A DNA stretch of 64,000 bases. Origin: Candidatus Saccharimonadota bacterium. Lineage in GTDB: Bacteria; Patescibacteriota; Saccharimonadia; Saccharimonadales; Saccharimonadaceae. A program made the position numbers and the translations under genes. The stretch is from assembly GCA_030523715.1 (NCBI GenBank), contig JAUNHY010000005.1:19071-83070 (forward strand). The letters are read 5' to 3'. Below the pieces are notes generated by a model, which had not been told where the DNA came from, searched no databases, and saw only the letters and a list, made by a program, of their open reading frames with translations. Positions 41,708-50,008 of the stretch are shown here, piece after piece (position 1 is the stretch's first letter; every line of letters starts with the position of its first letter).

Positions 41708-41911
41708 TTATCTATTATAGACGTAATTACTGTCTAAAACCCCGTCCGAATTATCTTTTAGTTGATTTTGAGCGTAAAAAGTAAAAGCCAACATGCCAAC
41801 CGCGAAGGCGATAACGACTCCGCAGATAACTCGCATCATAATCTTTACGAGTTTCGGATCTACCTCTTTCGAGCCGATTCCCTGCCTTGATTTAGCTTTG
41901 TTTTTTTCCAT
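41708..41911 (-). CDS. small single-TM protein
   Basis: 67 aa: basic N-terminus, one membrane segment (about 26-50), short outer tail. Not recognised. It starts 3 nt after the stop of the gene at 41915, so belongs to the same operon. Confidence 0.7.
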   Translation of the reverse strand: MEKNKAKSRQGIGSKEVDPKLVKIMMRVICGVVIAFAVGMLAFTFYAQNQLKDNSDGVLDSNYVYNR

Positions 41912-41914
41912 TTA

Positions 41915-42559
41915 TTATTCCGCTCTCTCCGTCAGCTCAACATACTTTGGTTGAATATTCTCGATCTTAACGAAAATTGCATTACCCTCAACATCCGTAG
42001 TATCATTCGCGGCGATGCTGCTGGTATTAATATAGATGTTATAGTCGCCATCGCGCGTAATGGAGTTGATGCCGAAATATGATAGTCCTTCCATTTCGGA
42101 GGTAATTAGAATAACGGAGCCAGAATTGAAGAAGTTTTCTTCTAGCTGCAGGCCGTGTTCTTCCGTACGACCGCCCAGCATATTTACTTGATTAATTGCG
42201 TCTTCATACTCCGTATTGCTCTTAATTAGACAATATTTTTCACAGTTGAGTTTTTTGAGAAGAGTATAATACTTTGGTTCTTGATCTTCGGAGCTATCGG
42301 AATTAACCTCTGGACGATATGAATAGCTAGCCGAATCATATTTAACCGATATTACTTCGGTTATATTATCTTTATCCGTTAATGCTGGATCTCCGTCTAC
42401 TAAGGCCATGTATTTCTTATTGATTTCCATACCAAAGAGAATAAGCCCCATTACAATTGCAGCACCCGCCAAAAAGCAGATAGCGGTAGTTAAGACAACT
42501 TTAGTATCTATTACTGTTGAATTGTTTTTGTTTGCGCTAGTGCCACCCTTTTCTGACAT
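41915..42559 (-). CDS. single-TM hypothetical protein
   Basis: 214 aa. A membrane segment at about 24-47 and a soluble outer domain with two close cysteines (NCEKYCLIKS) and GLSYFGINSITRDGDYNIYINTSS. Not recognised. ATG 42559 follows AAGGGAAAG. It lies 15 nt after frr and forms a block with the two smaller membrane proteins downstream. Confidence 0.78.
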   Translation of the reverse strand: MSEKGGTSANKNNSTVIDTKVVLTTAICFLAGAAIVMGLILFGMEINKKYMALVDGDPALTDKDNITEVISVKYDSASYSYRPEVNSDSSEDQEPKYYTLLKKLNCEKYCLIKSNTEYEDAINQVNMLGGRTEEHGLQLEENFFNSGSVILITSEMEGLSYFGINSITRDGDYNIYINTSSIAANDTTDVEGNAIFVKIENIQPKYVELTERAE

Positions 42560-42574
42560 CACTTTCCCTTTCTA

Positions 42575-43117
42575 TTAAATTTTCATAATGTCTGCTTCTT
42601 TTTCGGCAAACAATTTATCAATTTCGGTATTGAAGTCCTTAATCATATCATCGACTTCTTTCTCGGCGCGCTTATGTGCATCCTCAGCTAATTCTGCGGC
42701 TTTAATATCCTTGCGCGCATCATCGCGGGCTTTGCGAAGAGAAATTTTTGCCTCTTCGACTTTTCCACTAGCACTCTTAACTATTTCCTTACGGCGCTCT
42801 TCAGTTAGCGGCGGAACTGGAACGCGAATTACGCGACCATCATCGGAAGGATTGAGCCCCAAGCTCTGATCTGCGCGAATTGCAGCTGAAATCTTTGCGA
42901 TATTATTCGTGTCGTATGGGGTAATCAATAACATAGTACCGCCAGATACGGTTACGTTTGCTATCTGGTTTAGTGGCGTAAACTGGCCATAAACTTCAGC
43001 CTTCACGCTCGCAAGCATATCTGGGTGCGCACGACCGGTACGGACTTTTTTCATTTCTTCTTTAAAACGGTCTACCGTCTCGGTCATCTTGGTTTTTACG
43101 CCGTTAGTATTGAACAT
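42575..43117 (-). CDS. frr: ribosome recycling factor
   Basis: 180 aa, family length 185. The signature KKVRTGRAHPDMLASVKAEVYGQFTPLNQIANVTV and the C-terminal region PPLTEERRKEIVKSASGKVEEAKISLRKARDDARKDIK are typical. With EF-G it splits post-termination ribosomes. The ATG at 43117 puts RTGR at residue 26, as in other RRFs, and lies inside the end of parB (22-nt overlap), after AGAAGGAG. Confidence 0.96.
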   Translation of the reverse strand: MFNTNGVKTKMTETVDRFKEEMKKVRTGRAHPDMLASVKAEVYGQFTPLNQIANVTVSGGTMLLITPYDTNNIAKISAAIRADQSLGLNPSDDGRVIRVPVPPLTEERRKEIVKSASGKVEEAKISLRKARDDARKDIKAAELAEDAHKRAEKEVDDMIKDFNTEIDKLFAEKEADIMKI

Positions 43118-43974
43118 AGTCTCTCAAACTCCTTCTCGTTCTTAAACTTAATTACGATATCTCCCGAACCACGGGCGCTAGTATGTACTTTAACCTTGAC
43201 GCCAAGATGATTGCCTATCTTCTCAGCGCGAGCGTCACTAGAAGCACTTTCTGGACGTTCTTTTGCTTGCTTAATGGCTTTTTTGCGTGCCTTAAGTTCA
43301 ACCATATACTGCTCTACTTTGCGCGCGCTCCAGCCTTCGGAAATAATGTGTGGCAAAACTGCATTGATTTCTTCTGGTGAGGCCGTAATTAACGGACGCA
43401 TCTGGCCTTCAGAAAGGTTATGCTCAACCATACTATGTTTAACTTCATCTGGCAATGTCAGAAGTCGCATTTTGTTCACAACTGCAGATTCACTCTTGCC
43501 GACACGTTTCGCTACTTCTGCTGGACTAAGATTAAATTGGCTTTTGAGCTTAGCGTAGGCGGTCGCAATTTCAATAGCATTTAAATCCTCGCGCTGAACA
43601 TTCTCTATTAATGAGATTTCTAGTCGCTCCTGCGCTTCGAGCGTGCGCACGATTGCTGGTACTTTATCTAGCTCGGCAAGTTTAGATGCGCGCCAACGCC
43701 GTTCACCAGCTACAATCTTATACTTATCGCCCTCCTTCGTGACGACAAGTGGTTGCAATACGCCATGTTTACGGATAGAATCCGCAAGGGCCTGGAGCTC
43801 ATTCAAATCAAAATTTCGACGTGGCTGTTCCTCGTCTGGGATAATGTCGGATACTTTAATCTGACGAAGCTGGCTGTCTTTTTTGTCTTCGTCGGCTGTT
43901 GGATCAAAAATATCATCAAAATCGTCGGTAGGGATAAGATTTGCGAATCCGCTACCTAAACGGCGAGCGCTCAT
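43096..43974 (-). CDS. parB: chromosome partitioning protein ParB
   Basis: 292 aa. N-terminal CTPase/ParB domain with IIPDEEQPRRNFDLNELQALADSIRKHGVLQPLVV and GERRWRASKLAELDKVPAIV, the ENVQREDLNAIEIA motif, then an HTH (SPAEVAKRVGKSESAVVNKMRLL) and a C-terminal dimer domain. Overlaps parA by 4 nt. I saw no parS consensus in the window by eye. Confidence 0.95.
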   Translation of the reverse strand: MSARRLGSGFANLIPTDDFDDIFDPTADEDKKDSQLRQIKVSDIIPDEEQPRRNFDLNELQALADSIRKHGVLQPLVVTKEGDKYKIVAGERRWRASKLAELDKVPAIVRTLEAQERLEISLIENVQREDLNAIEIATAYAKLKSQFNLSPAEVAKRVGKSESAVVNKMRLLTLPDEVKHSMVEHNLSEGQMRPLITASPEEINAVLPHIISEGWSARKVEQYMVELKARKKAIKQAKERPESASSDARAEKIGNHLGVKVKVHTSARGSGDIVIKFKNEKEFERLCSILTA

Positions 43975-44735
43975 TTAGTGCGCTCCATAACCTCTTCGGC
44001 GAGGTTCTTATAAGACTTTGCACCCTTGCTGAAGCGGTCGTATTGGCCAATTGGGATGCCATGGCTTGGCGCTTCGGCCAAGCGAACATTGCGCGGAATG
44101 GTAGTTTCGAATACTAAATCTTTGAAACGTTTCTTCACTTCGGCTAGAACTTCAGAACTTAGAGCCGTACGTCGATCGTACATTGTCGCCAAAACGCCTA
44201 GCAATTTAAGATTAGGATTCATGGCTTTGCGCACAAGCTTCATCGTCTCGAGGAGCTGACCAACACCTTGCATGGCATAAAATTCAGTCTGAATAGGTAC
44301 CAAAACGTATTCTGATGCGATCATACAGTTTACCGTCAATAACGATAGACTTGGTGGGCTATCGATAATAATAAAATCATAATCGTCCACAACAGTTGAA
44401 ATAGCATGTTTAAGGAGAAGGAATTTGTTTTCCATCTCATTCATTTGGACTTCAACATCAGCTAGCTCTGGAATCGTAGGAGCTACAAAAAGACGCTTGG
44501 CCTTGTTTCGAATAATAATATCTTTAAGCTCACATTCGCCAAGCATGACGTCGCACATAGTCTTGTCGAGTTCGCGTAAATCGATACCAAGGCCAGAACC
44601 AGCGTTGCCCTGAGGATCAAAATCTATAACTAGAGTTTTTTTGCCGGCTTTTGCAAGATAGAAAGCAAGATTAATAGACGTTGTAGTCTTGCCGACGCCT
44701 CCCTTTTGATTGGTAACAGTAATTACCTTTGCCAT
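43971..44735 (-). CDS. parA: chromosome partitioning ATPase ParA (Soj)
   Basis: 254 aa. Deviant Walker A KGGVGKTT (residues 11-18), DFDPQGNAGSGLGI, and the IIDSPPSLSLLTVN Walker B-like region identify a Soj-type ParA. The ATG at 44735 is 6 nt after TAAAAT (44747-44742) with no ribosome-binding site: leaderless. Operon parA-parB-frr and three small membrane proteins. Confidence 0.96.
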   Translation of the reverse strand: MAKVITVTNQKGGVGKTTTSINLAFYLAKAGKKTLVIDFDPQGNAGSGLGIDLRELDKTMCDVMLGECELKDIIIRNKAKRLFVAPTIPELADVEVQMNEMENKFLLLKHAISTVVDDYDFIIIDSPPSLSLLTVNCMIASEYVLVPIQTEFYAMQGVGQLLETMKLVRKAMNPNLKLLGVLATMYDRRTALSSEVLAEVKKRFKDLVFETTIPRNVRLAEAPSHGIPIGQYDRFSKGAKSYKNLAEEVMERTK

Positions 44736-44776
44736 ATAACTATTTTACGATAAATTTCACGATAATTAAAGAGAAA

Positions 44777-45736
44777 CTACCAAATGTAGGACTCAATAAT
44801 TTGAGGAAGTGGAATTTCAAGTAAAATTAAAGCCTTTTCTTCGTAGCGAGTGCCAAGATAGTTAATCAGGTCGATATCCTTATCGAAGAATTTTACTTTC
44901 TCGTTGACTTTTACGCCATCAGGCTTCTGACCGAGAATTAATATCTCTGACATTAGGTCATAGTTAATCTTGTGAATCTTTGCTAAATCGTCGGTAATAA
45001 GGATTCTGCAGTTCGCATCCAACTGATAGATAGCCCGAAGTCCATACTTGACAGATGATGCCGATGTTGCGGCACTATCGTCGATAATGATCGAGCCACG
45101 CAGGCCCTTAGCTGGAGACATGCGGCCATGAAGTGGTCGAATCGCCTCTGCGCCGGCCGTAATCTGATCGCGATGAATCTTGAATTGGCGCGCAACGCCA
45201 CAGGCCATAATGATAGGGCGGAGATTATGCTCGCCAATAACCTTAATGTTAACTGGCAGCTTATCGCGTTCTGGATCATAGAAGATACCCTTGAAGCCAT
45301 CAAGGCTCATGGTCTCGGTTTCTTCATAATAGAAGTCCGCTGGATGCTCATCGCCATACGTAAAGACATCCGGATTCATGAGATATTTTGCATATTTTTG
45401 CGGAACATCATTAAAGTTGATGAAAACGTTGCGCGAGCGATTAGCTATTTCGAAATATCTTTCTGCTTCTTCGTCAGTCTCGCAAGATGTAATTACACAA
45501 ACATCTGGCTTGATGTCTGGAAAATCACTCATTGAATTAAAGTCTAGAATAAGCACATCTTCGAGTACGCTCGTATTAACGCCGAATGTTACCGTTAGAG
45601 CTTGGCCAAGAATCGTGCCAAGAGCACGAATGGCAGATTTCCGACCAAAAGAACCAGTTACAACAATAACCTTAATTGTCGGGTACTTCTTGATATACTT
45701 TTCGATTTTTCGTTTTGGACTATCAAAGAATAGCAT
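44777..45736 (-). CDS. Mur ligase-family protein (degenerate P-loop)
   Basis: 319 aa, shorter than MurC-F (about 450). VVTGSFGRKSAIRALGTIL (P-loop at about 28-34) corresponds to GTxGKTT but has Arg-Lys-Ser; INFNDV, GEHNLRPIIMACGVA (the GxHNxxNxxAA motif with Arg for Asn) and IIDDSAATSASSVKYGLRAI (DDYAHNPxS region) follow. Probably acts on cell-wall precursors or has lost activity. It overlaps the HdeD-like gene by one base. Confidence 0.72.
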   Translation of the reverse strand: MLFFDSPKRKIEKYIKKYPTIKVIVVTGSFGRKSAIRALGTILGQALTVTFGVNTSVLEDVLILDFNSMSDFPDIKPDVCVITSCETDEEAERYFEIANRSRNVFINFNDVPQKYAKYLMNPDVFTYGDEHPADFYYEETETMSLDGFKGIFYDPERDKLPVNIKVIGEHNLRPIIMACGVARQFKIHRDQITAGAEAIRPLHGRMSPAKGLRGSIIIDDSAATSASSVKYGLRAIYQLDANCRILITDDLAKIHKINYDLMSEILILGQKPDGVKVNEKVKFFDKDIDLINYLGTRYEEKALILLEIPLPQIIESYIW

Positions 45737-46350
45737 TATTTCTTTGAACCTTTCTTGGTGCGTTGTTTTGCGCGCTCAGCATGAAGCTCAGCCATTTCGT
45801 CTTTGGAGTGAATTCCGAAGAATAGATCCGTCAAACCATTAATCATGAGATAGGTGCCAAACACCTTGATGTGAGTTAACTCGCTAAGACCGTTATCTGC
45901 AGAAATGACAAAAGCTAAAACACAGCCAATCATACCGTTTACTACCCACATAAAGCGATCCGTCATGTTATCGAAACTCTTGAAGCCCATAATAATCGTA
46001 ACTATAGAAGCAAAGAGCACATACGCCGCAAGGATTTCTATACGAATCCAGGTTAGATTTTCGGTGCCCATACCCGGAACAACGGCTAAGAGTAAGAATA
46101 CGGCTATGGCGAGTTCAAGGAGCCCTAGAAATAACGCAAAGCCGATATTGTGCTTGCGACGAGAGCGATGAACGCAGTTTGATAGTTCGATAATAGATAA
46201 ACCAACCATGGTCCAGCCCACAATTTGGGTTAAATAACTAATTTCTGTCTTACTCGTCAGCATCATACAGAGGCCAGCAATCATGGAAATCACGCCCTTG
46301 ATTGCAAATGTCAACCAATGGCTCTCAATAAATTTACGTTTTGTGCTCAC
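45736..46350 (-). CDS. HdeD/DUF308-like membrane protein
   Basis: 204 aa with six predicted membrane segments arranged as repeats (IAGLCMML..., MVGLSIIEL..., IGFALFLGLLELAIAVFLLLAVV..., ILAAYVLFASIVTIIMGF...) and a basic C-terminal tail (AKQRTKKGSKK). The DUF308 family includes acid-resistance protein HdeD; function here unknown. Start is GTG 46350 after AGGAGC; a -10 TAAAAT lies about 30 nt upstream. Confidence 0.75.
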   Translation of the reverse strand: MSTKRKFIESHWLTFAIKGVISMIAGLCMMLTSKTEISYLTQIVGWTMVGLSIIELSNCVHRSRRKHNIGFALFLGLLELAIAVFLLLAVVPGMGTENLTWIRIEILAAYVLFASIVTIIMGFKSFDNMTDRFMWVVNGMIGCVLAFVISADNGLSELTHIKVFGTYLMINGLTDLFFGIHSKDEMAELHAERAKQRTKKGSKK

Positions 46351-46417
46351 TTCAAAAAGCTCCTATTTCTTTTATTTTAGTATAAATAAAGCGGAAGCGT
46401 TTTGCAAGGGATACGCC

Positions 46418-47437
46418 TTAAACATGGCGGATTTTGGCTCGAGTTTTTTCAAGAAGATAGGCTAGTTTATATTGGGCCGGTTTGATGACGAGATCGTGTG
46501 CGTGCAGATATATCAATTCTTCAACACCAAAGCTGCGCTTGAATTGGCTAACGCCATAAAAACGGTGCTTCGCGTCGTCTAGTGCCGTAATACCCCAAAA
46601 ATTATAACGCCTTATACCACGCTCACGTGCGTCACGCATCGCCTGCATGTGTAATAGCGGTGCGCCGGAATACTTCGTGCCAAGTTCGGTGGATACACCA
46701 TAATGGTAGGATGCTTCATTCCCATAAAAGATCATAAAGTTCTGTGCTAATATTTCGTCGCCAAGTTTAGCGGTGTATAGTTTTACTTCGCCATATTTAG
46801 CAAAAGCCTCAAACTGTTTGCGCAAGAAGTCTTCGGAGAACTCGACGAAATTATGGCGAGCGGCCGTCTGTAGCTCAATTTCGTAAAACTTTTTAATATC
46901 TTTCGGATCTGTACTAGTCGAAACCGTAATGTCGTTTTTCTGTGCTTTGCGGATTTTTCGGCGCAATCCCTGAGATGCGCCGGCCAAAATTTCTTCCTCC
47001 GATTTAGAGATATCGAGTATGCCAGCATATTCAACCGATAGATAGATTGGGGCAGGTGTAAGGCCTAAATCTTTGAATAGCTTGCGGTTTTTATCAGATT
47101 CGATTATCTGCGGACGCACACGTACGAAAACGCACTTGTTTGCCACACCTTGCTCCTTAATATCTGCGAAAACTGCTTCTCGGAGCTTTTTGTTACTCCA
47201 ATCCATAATCGGACCGCCAGCAATCGCCATATATGTTCCACGTTTAGCAGTCTCAACTTGCCCTACGTAAGCAGCCAAGATATTGTTCTCGTCATCTACG
47301 GCGACGCGACGAACGACTTTTTTGCGTCGCGCTTCATGAAAATCTCCCCAGGCCCATGATTGCAGAAAGTTAGCATCTTCGTGGCTCGAAACAAATTCGT
47401 CCCATTTCTTCTGATTGTTTGCGTCGATAATCTTCAT
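46418..47437 (-). CDS. FemAB-type peptidoglycan bridge aminoacyltransferase (copy 2)
   Basis: 339 aa. FemAB family: SHEDANFLQSWAWGDFHEARRKKVVRR at the N-terminus, GTYMAIAGGPIMDWSN, FVRVRPQI, and the C-terminal YHYGVSTELGTKYSGAPLLHMQAMRDARERGIRRYNFWGI. These enzymes add amino acids from aminoacyl-tRNA to lipid II. Close relative of the gene at 48300, with a TMEM43-like gene between them. Last gene of the envelope operon. Confidence 0.9.
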   Translation of the reverse strand: MKIIDANNQKKWDEFVSSHEDANFLQSWAWGDFHEARRKKVVRRVAVDDENNILAAYVGQVETAKRGTYMAIAGGPIMDWSNKKLREAVFADIKEQGVANKCVFVRVRPQIIESDKNRKLFKDLGLTPAPIYLSVEYAGILDISKSEEEILAGASQGLRRKIRKAQKNDITVSTSTDPKDIKKFYEIELQTAARHNFVEFSEDFLRKQFEAFAKYGEVKLYTAKLGDEILAQNFMIFYGNEASYHYGVSTELGTKYSGAPLLHMQAMRDARERGIRRYNFWGITALDDAKHRFYGVSQFKRSFGVEELIYLHAHDLVIKPAQYKLAYLLEKTRAKIRHV

Positions 47438-47438
47438 T

Positions 47439-48290
47439 TTATTTTTTCTTTAGCTTTCCAAAAATATTAGCAGAAATACCGAAACAGGCAAAGAATACAC
47501 CCACGATAGCCAAAATTAAGTTGAGCGGACTCTTTTGCGCCTCCAATCCCGAAATATATTCTTCGGCCGTCTTCTCTCCCGGTTCAATAGAATAGATTTC
47601 CTGCTTTTTTGAGGTATAAAATGGCCCGAAGCTATTGCCGACTTGCTTTGCAACTACGGTAACCTTCTTATCTTTAGCGTATTTATATGAGATGCGAAAA
47701 TCGCCAATTTTTGGGTTTTCGGCGTCAACAACGTTTGTAATATATTCGCCACTGAGTGTGTAGCCGCCAGCGTATAGTCCAGTCATTTCGTCTGGCCCCA
47801 TATCGGTATCATATTCTAGATCGTTTATAAGTTTATCGCTCAATACATAGGCGCCAATCTGAAGATTCTTCTCCATGTATTCTTCGCTAGTATATTGCTG
47901 CGTAGACGGATTCTTGTGGTTTTCGTCATAATTCGACGAATCAATTATCCCCTCGAACCAAACCTTCTCATAAGTACAACTAGTTTCGCAAATCTCTTTC
48001 CATTGATAAGTCTCCACGACGCGTTTTAATTTGAAAGTAGCTTTCGAGATGCCGAAGAATTCGTCTTTTAGTGTACTCGCAGTGGAAACAATATCGGATA
48101 ATATAATTAGCTTGCCATCATTGGCGGCATTGATATTTTTTGAATCAGCTTGGACTATCTCATTTCCAGCTTCATCGACTAGAGTATTAGTGCCGTCTTT
48201 GTAAAATAGCGAAATACCGATTAAAATTAAGCCGATTGCAACCAAAACTATATTAAGCGCTGATGAGATTTTTTTCTTAGTTTTTGCCAT
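47439..48290 (-). CDS. TMEM43-like membrane protein
   Basis: 283 aa. One N-terminal membrane segment (about 10-28), a long extracytoplasmic part and a C-terminal segment (about 255-276). The stretches NDGKLIILSDIVSTASTLKDEFFGISKATFKLKRVVETYQWKE match the pattern of TMEM43 (LUMA) proteins (GKLVH..., D..F....., L.R.VEMYQW.E). An extra CETSCTYEKVW follows. TMEM43 function in bacteria is unknown. It lies between two femAB genes in the same operon. Confidence 0.72.
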   Translation of the reverse strand: MAKTKKKISSALNIVLVAIGLILIGISLFYKDGTNTLVDEAGNEIVQADSKNINAANDGKLIILSDIVSTASTLKDEFFGISKATFKLKRVVETYQWKEICETSCTYEKVWFEGIIDSSNYDENHKNPSTQQYTSEEYMEKNLQIGAYVLSDKLINDLEYDTDMGPDEMTGLYAGGYTLSGEYITNVVDAENPKIGDFRISYKYAKDKKVTVVAKQVGNSFGPFYTSKKQEIYSIEPGEKTAEEYISGLEAQKSPLNLILAIVGVFFACFGISANIFGKLKKK

Positions 48291-48299
48291 TGTGCCTCC

Positions 48300-49316
48300 T
48301 TATAAATGACGACGCTTTTTGCGCGCAACCTCTAATATATGAACAAATTTATAACGTAATTTGCGTACTACTAAATCGTGCGCTGGAAGATAAGTAACTT
48401 GATTGCCGCCAAAACCAGTTTTAAATGTGGTTACGCCAGCATAGCGATGGTGCGGAGAATTTGGCGGTGCGATGCCAAAGAGATTATAGCGCTTAAAGCC
48501 CAGATTACGCGCGTCGCGGATTACTTGCCATTGCAAGGCATAGGCTCCAGGAATCTTGCGACCTTCTTCAGTAGATGCCGCCTCGTGATATATAGCCTCT
48601 GGCGATTGCATAATAACTAGACCTTTTGCAAGCGGTTTACCATCAAGCGTTGCCGTATAAATACGTGCAGCCCCGCCGAATGCGTCATGCTGAGCCATAA
48701 TAAATTCACGAGTGGACGGAATAAATCCTTGTCGCTTCGCAGTTTCTAGCTGTAAATCGTAAAACTCCGAGAAAGCATGCTTACTCGTATCGAATGTCAC
48801 ATTTACGCCCATTTTTTCGGCGCGACGAACCTCGTAGCGGGTTTGACGACGCATGTCTTTAAGCAACTCATCTTCGGAATAGCGCAAATCAATCATCACC
48901 GTATGTTCGGCATGTAAATGCATCGGCGAAGGCACAAGCCCGCAATCCTTGATGATTTTGCGATGCTCGCCGGTATCACTAATATTCGGACGCATGCGCA
49001 CAAACACGCAGTTCTCCGTTTTGGCGACTTCTCTAATTTGATTCATGAACTCTTTGACAAAATGCGGTTCATGGCTCCAGTCCAAGATTGGACCGCCCGG
49101 AATTTCAAGATAGCGACCACGCTTGGCGTTTTTAACAATAACTACCGCTGTACCATGCAATTCATCGCCGTCATAAAGACCAAGATAGTAGACTTTTTCG
49201 CCATCAATTTCATAAACTCGCCCCCAGCTTGAAGTTTGCAAGAAGTTTGCTTCTGGGTGTTTTTTCGCTACATAATTATCTAATTCTGTTGGTTCGATTG
49301 GTCGTAGTTGTATCAT
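48300..49316 (-). CDS. FemAB-type peptidoglycan bridge aminoacyltransferase (copy 1)
   Basis: 338 aa. Same family and layout as the gene at 46418: KHPEANFLQTSSWGRVYEIDGEKV, GRYLEIPGGPILDWSHEP, FVRMRPNI and AIYHEAASTEEGRKIPGAYALQWQVIRDARNLGFKRYNLFGI. Two paralogues suggest successive addition of two residues to a cross-bridge, as in FemA/FemB. The gene overlaps the hydrolase gene by 4 nt. Confidence 0.9.
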   Translation of the reverse strand: MIQLRPIEPTELDNYVAKKHPEANFLQTSSWGRVYEIDGEKVYYLGLYDGDELHGTAVVIVKNAKRGRYLEIPGGPILDWSHEPHFVKEFMNQIREVAKTENCVFVRMRPNISDTGEHRKIIKDCGLVPSPMHLHAEHTVMIDLRYSEDELLKDMRRQTRYEVRRAEKMGVNVTFDTSKHAFSEFYDLQLETAKRQGFIPSTREFIMAQHDAFGGAARIYTATLDGKPLAKGLVIMQSPEAIYHEAASTEEGRKIPGAYALQWQVIRDARNLGFKRYNLFGIAPPNSPHHRYAGVTTFKTGFGGNQVTYLPAHDLVVRKLRYKFVHILEVARKKRRHL

Positions 49317-50008
49317 TTGCCACCCTTTTGGCTTAGTTTTTCATACTTATCGGCGATTTCTGCCGCAAGCTCGTCGGCGTCAACAAGATAGCGCGAATGG
49401 CGCCACCCATCTTTAATGGTTAACTCGGAATTTTTAAGTAGTTCGTGCATCTTTTTGCCTTGGCGGACTGGCGTGATTTTGTCGTCGCTACCCCAGATAA
49501 TTTGCGTATTCGTCGTAATATTGGAAATATCGAGCTTTTGGTCGGACGTTAGCATGTTATCAAGAGTTTTCTTCATATTGTCTGGTGCCTGCTCGTAATC
49601 GCTAGCTCCGAGCACCTTATGAACGACTTTGCGCGCCAATGGAACCTTCTTTAATGGAGCAAAGGTTTTTGATAGGGCTTTAGATAAATCTCGCTTACGG
49701 GATTTTTCGTAAATTCCAGCCGCATCAAGAAGAATTAGGCCACCAAGATAATCTGAGCCTTCGCGACAAAGCATATTCAGTAGAATACGACCACCATTGC
49801 TATGGCCAAGCGCAATCGCACCTTTCGGCAATCTAGTATGTGCCCAGTCTGAATAATCCTGAATAGTAAACACTTTATCGGATTTCGTGCCAAGCCCCGG
49901 AACTTTCAGAAGCTCCGCATCAATATCGTATTTTTTGAGTGCGCGAATAACGGTCTGCCATGGTTCTGGCTTATAAGTCCATCCGTGAATTATATAGAGT
50001 TTGTTCAT
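49313..50008 (-). CDS. alpha/beta hydrolase
   Basis: 231 aa, no signal peptide. IIHGW oxyanion region at the N-terminus, the nucleophile elbow GHSNGG with Ser70, an Asp in WGSDDKITP (about 171) and a His in DGWRHSRY near the end give a complete triad. Substrate unknown; it is translated in an operon of cell-wall genes and overlaps neighbours by 1 and 4 nt, so it may act on an envelope ester. Confidence 0.85.
   Translation of the reverse strand: MNKLYIIHGWTYKPEPWQTVIRALKKYDIDAELLKVPGLGTKSDKVFTIQDYSDWAHTRLPKGAIALGHSNGGRILLNMLCREGSDYLGGLILLDAAGIYEKSRKRDLSKALSKTFAPLKKVPLARKVVHKVLGASDYEQAPDNMKKTLDNMLTSDQKLDISNITTNTQIIWGSDDKITPVRQGKKMHELLKNSELTIKDGWRHSRYLVDADELAAEIADKYEKLSQKGGK

Noticed and set aside
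43096..44735. parS sites near parAB
   Set aside because: I looked for the TGTTTCACGTGAAACA consensus by eye around parAB and at CACGTG cores elsewhere and saw none; a motif scan with mismatches would be decisive.
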